Shown here piece by piece: positions 45,377-54,385 of a stretch of 64,000 nt of DNA (positions are counted from its first letter, which is position 1; each line of letters begins with the position of its first letter). This DNA is from Bradyrhizobium retamae (GTDB lineage: Bacteria; Pseudomonadota; Alphaproteobacteria; Rhizobiales; Xanthobacteraceae), in NCBI RefSeq assembly GCF_001440415.1, contig NZ_LLYA01000024.1:1-64000 (forward strand). Reading direction: 5' to 3'. A program made the position numbers and the translations under genes. A model generated the notes under the pieces. That model saw only the letters and a list, made by a program, of their open reading frames with translations. It did no database searches and was not told the DNA's origin.

Positions 45377-46612
45377 ATGGGCAAGGCCTCCGGTTCATCC
45401 TACGGCTGGGTCGTCGTCGCCGTAGGCGCGCTGATGACCTGCGTCGCGTTCGGCTCGATGTTGGCGCTCGCGGTGTTCCTGCAACCGATTTCGGAGACCA
45501 TGGGATGGTCGCGCAGCGGCGTCTCGGCGGCAGCGACGATCAACTTTCTCGCCATGGGATTGGCAGCGTTCTTCTGGGGCACGCTGTCCGACCGGTTTGG
45601 CACCCGCATCGTCGTCCTGTCTGGCACCCTGCTGCTTGGCGCCGGGCTGATCGGCGCGAGCCAGGCCACCAGCCTGTGGCAATTTCAATTGGCGTTCGGC
45701 GTCTCGATCGGGATTGCGGCCGGCAGCTTCTATGCGCCGATGGTCGCGGTGGCGAGCGCCTGGGTCGAACATCGCCGCAGCCTCGCGGTGGCGTTGGTGT
45801 CGGCCGGCATGGGCGTTTCGCCGATGACGGTCGCGCCATTCGCAAGCTATTTGATCACGGCCTATGACTGGCGCATGGCGATGCTGATAATCGGCATCGT
45901 CGCCTTGGCGCTGTTGATCCCGGCCTCATTGCTGGTGCGACGGCCGCCGGAGCCGTCAACGCCTGCTGCCGCCCATGGGACGGGCGCGCCTGACGGGCAG
46001 TGGACGGTCGCGCAGGCGCTGCGAACGCCGCAATTCATCATCCTGGCATCCGCGCATTTCGCCTGCTGCGCGGCGCATTCGGGGCCGATCTTCCATCTGG
46101 TGAGCTACGCCATGATCTGCGGCATCGCGCCGCTGACCGCGGTCACGGTCTACAGCCTCGCCGGCTTCTCCGGCCTCGGCGGCCGTTTGCTGCTCGGCTT
46201 GCTGGCTGATCGCTTCGGCGCCAAGCACGTTCTGGTCGGCGGCCTGTTCGTCCAGGCCTTGGCGATCGCAACCTATCTCGCGGTCGGCCAACTCGGCGAA
46301 TTCTACGCCCTGTCGGTTGTCTTCGGCCTCGCCTATGGCGGCGTAATGCCGCTATACGCCGTGCTGGTGCGCGAATATTTCGGCGTGCGCATCATGGGCA
46401 GCATGTTCGGCGCCGTCTCCGCCTTTGCCAGCCTCGGCATGGCGCTGGGGCCGCTCGCCGGCGGCTGGGTATTCGACGCCTTCCACGGCTATAGCTGGCT
46501 CTATGTCGGCTCTTTCACGATCGGTATAGCCGCCGTCGCCATAGCCTTGAGTTTCCCGTCCGCCAAGCGACCGCCGCAGCCATCGCTCGATCTGGGCCGG
46601 GCGGCGGCGTGA
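45377..46612 (+). CDS. MFS transporter, oxalate/formate-antiporter-like
   Basis: A 411-residue, 12-helix MFS protein. The N-terminus (SYGWVVVAVGALMTCVAFGS) and SETMGWSRSGVSAAATINFL are typical of the OFA / monocarboxylate branch; the helix 2-3 loop GTLSDRFGTRIVVL is the MFS motif A, repeated as GLLADRFGAKHVLVGG in the second half. Substrate is probably an organic anion, from family resemblance only. The acyl-CoA dehydrogenase-like gene follows after 39 bp on the same strand and may be in the same operon. Confidence 0.87.
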   Translation: MGKASGSSYGWVVVAVGALMTCVAFGSMLALAVFLQPISETMGWSRSGVSAAATINFLAMGLAAFFWGTLSDRFGTRIVVLSGTLLLGAGLIGASQATSLWQFQLAFGVSIGIAAGSFYAPMVAVASAWVEHRRSLAVALVSAGMGVSPMTVAPFASYLITAYDWRMAMLIIGIVALALLIPASLLVRRPPEPSTPAAAHGTGAPDGQWTVAQALRTPQFIILASAHFACCAAHSGPIFHLVSYAMICGIAPLTAVTVYSLAGFSGLGGRLLLGLLADRFGAKHVLVGGLFVQALAIATYLAVGQLGEFYALSVVFGLAYGGVMPLYAVLVREYFGVRIMGSMFGAVSAFASLGMALGPLAGGWVFDAFHGYSWLYVGSFTIGIAAVAIALSFPSAKRPPQPSLDLGRAAA

Positions 46613-46651
46613 AACCGAACGCCGCAGCGAAGAAGAAAACGCGAGGAACGC

Positions 46652-47824
46652 ATGAACAGGCAGCCCGGCATCGACCTTGTGGAACGCGCGCGGGCGCTGG
46701 CGCCATTGATCATGCGCGAGGCCGACGAAATCGAGCGGACCCGCCGCCTGACTCCAGCGGTGACACAGGCGCTGATCGAGAACGGGCTCTACCGCGCGCT
46801 GTTGCCGAAAAGTTTTGGCGGCGCCGAGGTGCCGCTGGAAACGTTCATGCAGATGCAGGAGGAGGTCGCCAAGGCGGATGCCTCGTCCGCATGGTGCCTT
46901 GGCCAGTGCAGCGTCTGCGCCATGACCGCGGCCTATCTCGATCCCGATGCTGCCAACGAAATCTTCAACGTTGCACCCGGCATTCTGGCCTGGGGCGCGA
47001 TCAACCACGAAGTGCAGGCGGTTCCCGGCGGCTACAAGGCCAGCGCGCGCTGGGATTTTGCGTCCGGCTCGCGGCAGGCAAGCTGGCTCGGCGCCCATGT
47101 CCGGGTCGTCGAAGCCGACGGCACGCCGCGGCGCAGGCCGGACGGTTCGCCGGAAATTCGTACCATCCTGTTTCCGGTAACCAGCGCCACGATGCACGAC
47201 GTCTGGGACGTGATCGGCCTGCGCGGCACCGGCACCGATTCCTATTCGGTCGACAATCTGTTCATCCCGGAAAAGTTCGCAGCGCTGCGCGACGATCCGG
47301 CGGCGCTGCGCGAGAGCGGGCCGCTGTACAAGCTCTCTACCAACATGGTTTTCGGCATGGGCTTTGCAGCGACCTCGCTCGGCGTCGCCCGCGCCACGCT
47401 CGATGCGGCGATCGATCTTGCCCGGGGCAAGACACCGCAAGCGTCAAAGGCGATGCGCGACAACAACGCCGTGCAGGGGCTGATCGGCCGCACCGAGGCG
47501 CAACTGCGCGCCACGCGCGCCTATCTCTATGCCACAGCAGCGGATGTGTGGCATGATCTATCGCAAGGCGCTGTTATCACCGAAGCCCATCGCGTGGCGT
47601 TGCGCATCGCCTCGACATGGACGATCCATCAATCGGCCGCCGTGGTCGACACCGCCTATCACATGACGGGCGCAACGGCCGTATTCAATGCCAACAAGTT
47701 CGAGCGCCGCTTTCGCGACATGCACGCGATCGCGCAGCAGATCCAGGGCCGTGACGCCCATTATGAGGATGCCGGCCGGGCGATCCTCGCGGGCAATCTC
47801 GACGCACCGCCGACGACGCGATGA
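46652..47824 (+). CDS. Acyl-CoA dehydrogenase-family flavoprotein (HsaA/monooxygenase-like)
   Basis: A 390-residue acyl-CoA dehydrogenase fold. The N-terminal helical domain has YRALLPKSFGGAEVPLETFM and ASSAWCLGQCSVCA; the middle beta domain is followed by GTGTDSYSVDNLFIPE; the C-terminal domain lacks the usual catalytic Glu motif but has HMTGATAVFNANKFERRFRD. This pattern fits the group D flavin-dependent monooxygenase branch (HsaA, DszC-like) better than true dehydrogenases. Overlaps DUF1801 by 4 bases, so the two are translationally coupled. Confidence 0.85.
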   Translation: MNRQPGIDLVERARALAPLIMREADEIERTRRLTPAVTQALIENGLYRALLPKSFGGAEVPLETFMQMQEEVAKADASSAWCLGQCSVCAMTAAYLDPDAANEIFNVAPGILAWGAINHEVQAVPGGYKASARWDFASGSRQASWLGAHVRVVEADGTPRRRPDGSPEIRTILFPVTSATMHDVWDVIGLRGTGTDSYSVDNLFIPEKFAALRDDPAALRESGPLYKLSTNMVFGMGFAATSLGVARATLDAAIDLARGKTPQASKAMRDNNAVQGLIGRTEAQLRATRAYLYATAADVWHDLSQGAVITEAHRVALRIASTWTIHQSAAVVDTAYHMTGATAVFNANKFERRFRDMHAIAQQIQGRDAHYEDAGRAILAGNLDAPPTTR

Positions 47825-48297
47825 AGCAGCCGGCCCGACAGGCACGCAAGAGACGGCTTCCGCCCGCTCGCATCCGGCCGAGCGCTGCCGCTCGGGACGC
47901 TGTGGTGGAAGCCGTCTTCAAGGCCTATCCCAATCCGGTCAGGGCAAAACTGCTGGCGCTGCGCCGGCTGATTTTTGACACCGCAAGGACCACCGAGGGC
48001 GTCGGCTCCCTGGAAGAGACGCTGAAATGGGGCCAGCCGAGCTATCTCACGACCGAGAGCAAGAGCGGCAGCACGATCCGGATCGACCAGGTGAAGGCGG
48101 AAGCCGGCCGCTACGCGGTCTATTTTCACTGCCAGACCGATCTGGTCGAGACCTTTCGCGAGCTGTATCCGGAACTGCGCTACGGCGGCAACCGCAGCAT
48201 TCTGCTTGACGCCGGTGAAAAGCTGCCCGAGGCGGAATTGCGCCACTGCGTGGCGCTGGCGCTGACGTATCATGCGAGGAAGCGGAGGGGGAGATGA
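47821..48297 (+). CDS. DUF1801 domain protein
   Basis: A 158-residue protein. After a basic N-terminus the DUF1801/YdhG-like core runs from about residue 25: RAKLLALRRLIFDTA, EETLKWGQPSYLT and GRYAVYFHCQTDLVETFREL. The fold resembles the iron chaperone frataxin-like/YdeI group; function unknown. It begins inside the end of the acyl-CoA dehydrogenase-like gene. Confidence 0.82.
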   Translation: MKQPARQARKRRLPPARIRPSAAARDAVVEAVFKAYPNPVRAKLLALRRLIFDTARTTEGVGSLEETLKWGQPSYLTTESKSGSTIRIDQVKAEAGRYAVYFHCQTDLVETFRELYPELRYGGNRSILLDAGEKLPEAELRHCVALALTYHARKRRGR

Positions 48298-48298
48298 C

Positions 48299-48342
48299 CG
48301 TCATTCCGCGATGGTGCACTAGCACCAGACCCGGAATGACGG
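48299..48342. terminator. CGTCATTCCG hairpin between convergent genes
   Basis: CGTCATTCCG and CGGAATGACGG are complementary arms with an inner TGGTGCACTAGCACCA palindrome. It lies between the DUF1801 stop (48297) and the stop of the GGDEF-EAL gene (48350) and could end transcription from both sides. It is also a member of the palindromic repeat families. Confidence 0.6.
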
Positions 48343-48349
48343 CCTCAAA

Positions 48350-50554
48350 TCACGCCACCAGCGCCGCACCCGCCGGCGCGCTCCAGTTGCCTTGCGTCTT
48401 CAACAGGCTGACGATCTCCGCGTTGGGCCGCGCACGGCTGAACAGAAAACCCTGTCCCTCGTGGCATCCCTCGTTGCGCAGGCAATTTACTTCGGCCTCG
48501 CTCTCGACGCCTTCCGCCGTGATCGTGACGCCGAGGCCCTTGCCGAGGCTGATGATCGAACGCACGATCGCCTGCGCGTCGGGATTGGCGACGAGGTCGC
48601 GCACGAAGGACTGATCGATCTTGATCTTGTCGAACGGAAAGCTGCGCAGGTAACTCAGGCTGGAATAGCCGGTGCCGAAATCGTCCATTGAGATGCGAAC
48701 GCCGAGCGCGCGCAGCGCATGCAGCGTCGCGAGCACCTCACTGCTCTTTTCCAATAGCAGCGTCTCGGTAATCTCGAGTTCCAGGCGCTTCGCCGGCAGG
48801 CCGGACTGCTCCAATGTTTCCACGACCAGCGACAAGAGATTGCCGACGCGGAACTGCAGCGGCGACAGATTGACCGCGACGCGGACGTCATCGGGCCATT
48901 GCGCCGCATCCGTGCAGGCGCGGCGCAGCATCAAGCCGCCGACGGCGTTGATCAGCCCGGTCTCCTCTGCAACGGGGATAAACTCGGCCGGCGAGATCAT
49001 GCCGCGCTCGGGATGCGGCCAGCGCACCAGCGCTTCGAAACCGGTGATGCGCCCGCTCGCGAGATCAACCAACGGCTGGTAATAGGGTCGCAGCGCACCG
49101 GTGTGCACGGCCTCGCGCAGGTCGGTTTCGATCTTGCGGCGGGCCTGGGCGCGCGCATCCATTCCCGCTTCGAAGAACGAGAACGTGCCGCGGGAATCGT
49201 TCTTGGCGCGCGACAATGCAAGGTCGGCGTTCTTCAGCAGTTTCTCGGATTCATCGCCGTCGCTGGGCGACATCGCAACGCCAATGCTGGCGCCGATGAC
49301 GACCGAATGCCCGTCCAGAAGATAGGGGTCAGCGATCGCGTCCAACAGGCGCCTCGCCATGGATATCGCGTCCTCAGGTCGCGTCACCCCGCTCTGGATG
49401 ACAGCGAATTCGTCGGAGTTGAGCCGGGCCAGCGCATCTTCCTCGCGCAGCATCGATTGCAATCGCTTGGCGACGCCGCGCAGCAGCTTGTCACCGATGC
49501 CGTGACCGAGCGTATCGTTGACCGCCTTGAAATGGTCGAGGCCGAGCACGAGCACCGCCACCTTCTCGGCGTTGCGGCGGGTGCGCAGCAGGATGTCGTC
49601 CATCTGCTGACGGAGCAGATTACGGTTCGGTAGCCCGGTCAGCCCGTCATGCTGGGCCATGAACGTCAGCCGCGCCTCGGCGCGCTTGCGCTCGGTGGTG
49701 TCCAGCAGCGCAAGCAGGACCGCAGGCCGATCGCCGTAAACAAGCTGGCGCGAATAGATCGCCAGATCGATCAGCGCGCCGTCGCCCCTGACATGCTTCC
49801 AGGCGTGGGCCGCGCGCTCGTCGCCGGCGTGTTCGCCGGCCCATGGCGGCTCGACGTCGAAGGCCTGCAGGTTGCGGATCGTAAGCTTCTCGAATTCACC
49901 GCGGCTGTAACCATAGTGCTGGATTGCGGCGTCGTTGACGGCGAGAATTCGTTCGTCACCCAGTGCGCAGACGATCATCGGGACCGGATTGCTGTCGAAC
50001 AGCAGCCGGAACGAAGCCTCGCGCTGCTTCAACTCGGTGATGTCGACGCGCAACCCGATGATGCCGCCATCCCCGGTCAGCCGTTCATCGATCAGGATGA
50101 CACGGCCGTCGGCCAGCCGTTGCTCATGCTGCTCGCCCGGCTGAAATAGCTTCTTGAGCCGCGCGGCGATCCATTCTTCCTCGCGCCCGATCGCTTCCGG
50201 GTAATCGCCCCGCGCGATGCCGACGCGGATCGTATCCTCCAGCCGCACGCCCGGCCTGAACAGGTCCGAACTGCGGCTGTACATCTCCGCATACTTCTTG
50301 TTCCAGAGAATGTAACGGCCGTCGGCGTCAAGAAACACGATCCCCTGCGGCAGGATATCGATCGCCTCACGCAAGCGCTCGTGCGATTTGCGCGCCTCCG
50401 CAAGCGCGGCTTTGACCTCGGCGGCCTTGCGCACGGCCTCGCCAGTCGCGGGCCGGCGATTGGCGGACAGCTTCGCAGCGGGCTTTGCCGGTCGGCCAGG
50501 AAAACGGACAATCAACTGTTTCGGCTTCCTGGTAGCTTTTGGCTTCTTCGGCAT
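48350..50554 (-). CDS. PAS-PAS-GGDEF-EAL signalling protein
   Basis: A 734-residue cytoplasmic c-di-GMP protein. Basic N-tail, PAS 1 (PQGIVFLDADGRYILWNKKY), PAS 2 (FRLLFDSNPVPMIVCALGDE), GGDEF domain (DGLTGLPNRNLLRQQMDDIL) and EAL domain (TGFEALVRWPHPERGMISPA). The GGDEF signature is LARLNSDEFAVI, that is NSDEF, so cyclase activity is probably lost. The EAL signature is intact, with ELEITETLLL and DDFGTGYSSLSYLRSFPFD, so phosphodiesterase activity is expected. No membrane helix or periplasmic sensor. Stands alone. Confidence 0.94.
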   Translation of the reverse strand: MPKKPKATRKPKQLIVRFPGRPAKPAAKLSANRRPATGEAVRKAAEVKAALAEARKSHERLREAIDILPQGIVFLDADGRYILWNKKYAEMYSRSSDLFRPGVRLEDTIRVGIARGDYPEAIGREEEWIAARLKKLFQPGEQHEQRLADGRVILIDERLTGDGGIIGLRVDITELKQREASFRLLFDSNPVPMIVCALGDERILAVNDAAIQHYGYSRGEFEKLTIRNLQAFDVEPPWAGEHAGDERAAHAWKHVRGDGALIDLAIYSRQLVYGDRPAVLLALLDTTERKRAEARLTFMAQHDGLTGLPNRNLLRQQMDDILLRTRRNAEKVAVLVLGLDHFKAVNDTLGHGIGDKLLRGVAKRLQSMLREEDALARLNSDEFAVIQSGVTRPEDAISMARRLLDAIADPYLLDGHSVVIGASIGVAMSPSDGDESEKLLKNADLALSRAKNDSRGTFSFFEAGMDARAQARRKIETDLREAVHTGALRPYYQPLVDLASGRITGFEALVRWPHPERGMISPAEFIPVAEETGLINAVGGLMLRRACTDAAQWPDDVRVAVNLSPLQFRVGNLLSLVVETLEQSGLPAKRLELEITETLLLEKSSEVLATLHALRALGVRISMDDFGTGYSSLSYLRSFPFDKIKIDQSFVRDLVANPDAQAIVRSIISLGKGLGVTITAEGVESEAEVNCLRNEGCHEGQGFLFSRARPNAEIVSLLKTQGNWSAPAGAALVA

Positions 50555-51198
50555 TACTACGCTCTACTCGCACTGTGCGTGCAAAGTTTTCAGATAACTC
50601 TCTGAAAAAAAGGTATCTCTTGTCGTATAAACTGCTACCGCACGCGCTCATGCGCCGCCTGACAAGAAGGGCACGCACACGCTTTGCGTGTACAAGCTCG
50701 GTGCAGACCGCCGATCCACGGGGCGTAATCGACGCGCGGCCGCCGGGCACAGCTTCTCGCGCGACGGATGCACAAGGAATGCGCGAAACGCCGAACGTGC
50801 GCATAAATGTCCGTCAGTGACCGAGAGGGTTATCGCGCGGTTAATACGACCGCGTGCAACGACTGTTTAGTACAGCGAAGATGCTGCGGCTGCGCTTCCG
50901 GCACCACGTCGTGATCGCAAAGCCGCCTGCGGAACGCCGCATGGGCTGATATCTCGGCATCGCGCACGTCGAGATCGGCGTAGGACGAGTCGTAGCGCAT
51001 CCCATTCTCGCGCGCACCGCGCTGAACGGCCGCTACCCGCTCGCGTCTCAGCCGCTCGGCTGGTCCCGATGCGGGATGTTGCGCGGATTGTTGCGCTGGA
51101 GCGGGGACCACGCAATTGTGCTAGCCGCGCCTCTCCCCTGTTGCCGATTTCGTGCTACGTTTGCGCGAACTGAGTGATCCCTGAAACTCTCTGGTCCA
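50555..51198. other. Long gap with no convincing gene
   Basis: 644 bp. A minus-strand frame at 50830-51111 (93 codons, GTG start, contains MRYDSSYADLDVRDAEISAH) is the only candidate; it has no good ribosome binding site and no recognised family. GTTTTCAGATAACTCTCTGAAAA at 50586-50608 is a dyad 32 bp upstream of the GGDEF-EAL gene and may be part of its promoter or operator. Otherwise nothing is seen. Confidence 0.5.
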
Positions 51199-52179
51199 AT
51201 GCACCCGCGCCTGTTTCTGATCCCCCTGATAATCTTGCTAGCCGCCGCCCATGCCGCAAGCGCATGGGCGCAGGACAAGGGCACGGTCCATCCAAAACCG
51301 CTGCCGCCGCTGGCAAATCCCAACGATCCCAACATCGCCGCCAAGGAACTGTTCGGCCGCAAGGTGCTGCCGACGGCAATGCCGACGCGCGTGCACGGGT
51401 TCTATGCCCATGGCTGCATCGCGGGCGCGGAAGGGCTGCCGATCAACGGCGATAACTGGCAGGTGATGCGGCTGTCGCGCAATCGCCATTGGGGTCATCC
51501 CGACCTGGTCGCACTGGTCAAGCGGCTGGCCGCAAGGGCGCGCCGGGATGCCGGCTGGCCCGGCATACTGGTCGGCGACATGTCGCAGCCACGCGGCGGG
51601 CCGATGTTGACCGGGCATGCCAGCCATCAGGTGGGGCTCGACGCCGACATCTGGCTGACGCCGATGCCGAACCGGCAACTATCGCGCAACGAGCGCGAGG
51701 AAATGTCCGCGGTGATGATGGTGCGCAGCGACCGGCTCGATATCGATCCGCACGCCTGGACGCCGACGCATCTTGCGGTGATCCGCGCCGCGGCGATCGA
51801 GCCCACCGTACAGCGCATCTTCGTCAATGCCGCAATCAAGAAGGCGCTGTGCCGCGAAGCCAAGGGCGACCGCGGCTGGCTCCACAAGGTGCGGCCGATG
51901 TACGGCCACGACTATCACGTCCACATCCGCATCAAATGCCCGCCCGGCGCGAGCGAATGCGAGAGCCAGCCCGAGCCGAACGAGGGCGAAGGCTGCAGCG
52001 CGGGCGATCTCGCCTACTGGTTCAGCGATGCCGTGCTGCGCCCGAAGCCGCCGAAAGTGCCGCCGAAGCCGAAGCCGCCGATGACGATGGCGGCGCTGCC
52101 GCCCGCCTGCAAGACGGTGCTGAACGCGCCGGATGCCAAACACGAAGTGTCAAGCAGACCCACCGGAGAACGACGATGA
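51199..52179 (+). CDS. mepA: Penicillin-insensitive murein endopeptidase
   Basis: Periplasmic LAS-type zinc metallopeptidase that cuts D-Ala-mDAP crosslinks. The 326-residue product has a signal peptide (LFLIPLIILLAAAHAASAWA), the Zn motif GPMLTGHASHQVGLDADIWL (HxxxxxxD), and HDYHVHIRIKCPPGASEC with the HxH ligand. Six or more Cys suggest disulphides, as in E. coli MepA. The C-terminal 60 residues are Pro/Lys rich. It overlaps the next gene by 4 bases. Confidence 0.94.
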   Translation: MHPRLFLIPLIILLAAAHAASAWAQDKGTVHPKPLPPLANPNDPNIAAKELFGRKVLPTAMPTRVHGFYAHGCIAGAEGLPINGDNWQVMRLSRNRHWGHPDLVALVKRLAARARRDAGWPGILVGDMSQPRGGPMLTGHASHQVGLDADIWLTPMPNRQLSRNEREEMSAVMMVRSDRLDIDPHAWTPTHLAVIRAAAIEPTVQRIFVNAAIKKALCREAKGDRGWLHKVRPMYGHDYHVHIRIKCPPGASECESQPEPNEGEGCSAGDLAYWFSDAVLRPKPPKVPPKPKPPMTMAALPPACKTVLNAPDAKHEVSSRPTGERR

Positions 52180-52700
52180 AGATTTGGCCCCTGATTGCAT
52201 CGATCGCATTTGTCACGAGCGTGCACGCACAGACCCCTTACGCAGGAATGCAGACGCGCTCGATCAAGGCGCTATCGGAGCAGCAGATTTCCGATCTTGG
52301 CGCCGGCCGCGGAATGGGCCTGGCGCTCGCGGCCGAACTGAACGGCTATCCAGGGCCGTTGCACGTTCTCGAGCTGGCCGACAAGCTCGAACTCTCTGCC
52401 GAGCAACGCGCCAGCATGCAGCGGCTGTTCGATTCCATGAAGGCCGAAGCGATGCCGCTGGGCGCCAAGCTGATCGAGCAGGAAGCCGAACTGGACAAGC
52501 AGTTTGCCACCCGCACCGTCACGCCCGAAAGCCTGAAGGCGTCCACCGCAGCCGTTGCCGCCACGCAAGGGGTGCTGCGCGAGACCCATCTGAAATATCA
52601 CTTGTCGACCGGCAGCATTTTAACCCCGTCGCAGATGACCAGGTATGCGGAGCTGCGGGGTTACAGCGGTGGCGGGCACAAGCGACCCCATCACCATTGA
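52176..52700 (+). CDS. Spy/CpxP-like periplasmic protein with His-rich tail
   Basis: A 174-residue protein: short signal peptide (MKIWPLIASIAFVTSVHA), then an all-helical body with LELADKLELSAEQRASMQRL and GSILTPSQMTRYAELRGY, two LTxxQ-like motifs of the Spy/CpxP/ZraP superfamily. It ends GGGHKRPHHH, a possible metal-binding tail. Family members are periplasmic chaperones or metal sensors. Its start codon overlaps the mepA stop (ATGA), so the two envelope genes are coupled. Confidence 0.85.
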   Translation: MKIWPLIASIAFVTSVHAQTPYAGMQTRSIKALSEQQISDLGAGRGMGLALAAELNGYPGPLHVLELADKLELSAEQRASMQRLFDSMKAEAMPLGAKLIEQEAELDKQFATRTVTPESLKASTAAVAATQGVLRETHLKYHLSTGSILTPSQMTRYAELRGYSGGGHKRPHHH

Positions 52701-52753
52701 CGGCCAGGCTGCACCTTGCAAGCCGGTGCAGCCGCCTTTACCTCCTTTCCCAT

Positions 52754-52769
52754 CCTGACTATTGTCAGG
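52754..52769. promoter_or_regulatory. Small dyad upstream of modA
   Basis: CCTGAC-TATT-GTCAGG, perfect 6-bp arms, about 120 bp before the modA start. It does not match the classic ModE box (CGTTATATA dyad). It might be an operator or a terminator for the Spy-like gene; the evidence is weak. Confidence 0.3.
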
Positions 52770-52901
52770 GCTGGCGATATCCCGATCGACCGCAAGTCTT
52801 TCAGGGAATACCGGAACGGCGCTTCCGATGGTCGCCTTACCCCAACCAACGCCTGTCTTGCGCGCGGCAACCGCAGCTCGCAATCATGCATGGAGCGCCC
52901 G

Positions 52902-53687
52902 ATGAATCGTCTTGCCGGCCTTGTCCTGGCCTTCGCCGCGTCACTGGCAGCTATCCCCTCACCCGCCGCCGCGCAGGACAAATCGCTGACCATCTTCGCC
53001 GCGGCCTCGATGAAGAATGCGCTCGACGAGATCGACGCCGCCTATGCCGTGAAGACGGCCGCCAAGATCACCGTCAGCTACGCCGCCAGTTCTGCGCTCG
53101 CCCGACAGATCGAACAGGGCGCACCGGCCGATGTATTCATCTCCGCCGATACCGACTGGATGGACTACGCAATCGGAAAGAAAACCATCAACGAACCGAG
53201 CCGGGTCAATTTGCTCGGCAACAGCATCGTGCTGATCGCACCGAAGGATTCGAAAATTGACAATGTGAACATCGGCCCCGGCTTCGATCTTGCAAAACTC
53301 GCCAGCGACGGCCGGATCGCCACCGGCGACGTGAAATCCGTGCCCGCCGGCAAATACGCCAAGGCGGCGCTGGAGAAGCTCGGCGCATGGCAGGCCGCCG
53401 AGCCGAAATTTGCGATGGCCGTCGACGTTCGCGCCGCGCTGACGCTGGTGGCGCGCGGCGAGGCTGCACTCGGCATCGTCTATTCCACCGACGCCAAGGT
53501 CGAGCCCGGCGTCAAAATCGTCGGCGCCTTTCCGGCCGATTCCCATTCCGCGATCATCTATCCCGTCGCGGCGACGACGACCGCGAAGCCGGAAGCCTCC
53601 AATTATCTCGCCTTCCTGCGCTCGACCGCGGCGAAGGCCATTTTTGAAAAATACGGCTTCAAATTCCTCGTCAGCCCGTCAACCTGA
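52902..53687 (+). CDS. modA: Molybdate-binding periplasmic protein ModA
   Basis: Binds molybdate for the ABC importer. The 261-residue product has a signal peptide (LAGLVLAFAASLAAIPSPAAA) and the ModA motifs LTIFAAASMKNALDEI, ASSALARQIEQGAPADVFIS and RGEAALGIVYSTDA. An ATG at 52890 in frame would add four residues. Its stop overlaps the modB ATG by one base (TGATG), so modA-modB are coupled. It feeds nitrogenase or nitrate reductase cofactor supply. Confidence 0.95.
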   Translation: MNRLAGLVLAFAASLAAIPSPAAAQDKSLTIFAAASMKNALDEIDAAYAVKTAAKITVSYAASSALARQIEQGAPADVFISADTDWMDYAIGKKTINEPSRVNLLGNSIVLIAPKDSKIDNVNIGPGFDLAKLASDGRIATGDVKSVPAGKYAKAALEKLGAWQAAEPKFAMAVDVRAALTLVARGEAALGIVYSTDAKVEPGVKIVGAFPADSHSAIIYPVAATTTAKPEASNYLAFLRSTAAKAIFEKYGFKFLVSPST

Positions 53688-54382
53688 TGTTCGAGATCTC
53701 GCCGGCCGAATGGACCGCCATCCTGCTGTCGCTGCGGGTGGCCATCATCGCAACGCTGGTGGCGACGCCGTTCGGCATCGCGTTGGCATGGCTGCTGGCG
53801 CGGCGTGAGTTCTGGGGCAAATCGGTTCTCGACGCTCTGGTCCATTTGCCGCTGGTGCTGCCACCGGTCGTCACCGGCTATTTGTTGCTGCTGACCTTCG
53901 GCCGCCGTGGCCTGGTCGGAGCGTGGCTCGCCGATCATCTCGGCATCGTCTTCGCGTTTCGCTGGACCGGCGCCGCGCTCGCCTGCGGCATCATGTCATT
54001 TCCGCTGCTGGTGCGGCCGATCCGGCTCTCGATCGAGGCGGTCGACCGTCGCCTCGAGCAGGCGGCAGGCACGCTCGGCGCGGCGCCGTGGCAGGTGTTT
54101 GCGACGGTAACCCTGCCGCTGGCGTTGCCGGGCGTACTCGCAGGCATGGTGCTCGGCTTTGCCAAGGCAATCGGCGAGTTTGGCGCTACCATCACCTTCG
54201 TCTCCAACATTCCCGCCGAAACCCAGACCATTTCATCGGCGATCTACTCGCTGATCCAGACGCCGGACGGCGATGCCGCGGCGGGGCGACTGGTGCTGAT
54301 CTCGATCGTGATCTCGATGGGCGCCCTGATGGCGTCCGAATGGTTCGCGCGGCGCGCCACGCAGCGCCTGCACGGGAATTGA
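53687..54382 (+). CDS. modB: Molybdate ABC transporter permease ModB
   Basis: A 231-residue inner-membrane permease with about five helices. The EAA loop is seen as EQAAGTLGAAPWQVFATVTL followed by PLALPGVLAGMVLGFAKAIG, the coupling region to ModC. The FVSNIPAETQTIS segment is typical of ModB. It follows modA without gap and precedes modC by 3 bp. Confidence 0.96.
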   Translation: MFEISPAEWTAILLSLRVAIIATLVATPFGIALAWLLARREFWGKSVLDALVHLPLVLPPVVTGYLLLLTFGRRGLVGAWLADHLGIVFAFRWTGAALACGIMSFPLLVRPIRLSIEAVDRRLEQAAGTLGAAPWQVFATVTLPLALPGVLAGMVLGFAKAIGEFGATITFVSNIPAETQTISSAIYSLIQTPDGDAAAGRLVLISIVISMGALMASEWFARRATQRLHGN

Positions 54383-54385
54383 CCC

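Noticed and set aside
50830..51111. 93-codon minus-strand frame
   Set aside because: GTG start, no clear ribosome site and no recognised family; kept only as a remark on the gap.
52754..52769. ModE box upstream of modA
   Set aside because: The dyad CCTGAC-TATT-GTCAGG does not fit the ModE consensus; listed only as a weak dyad.
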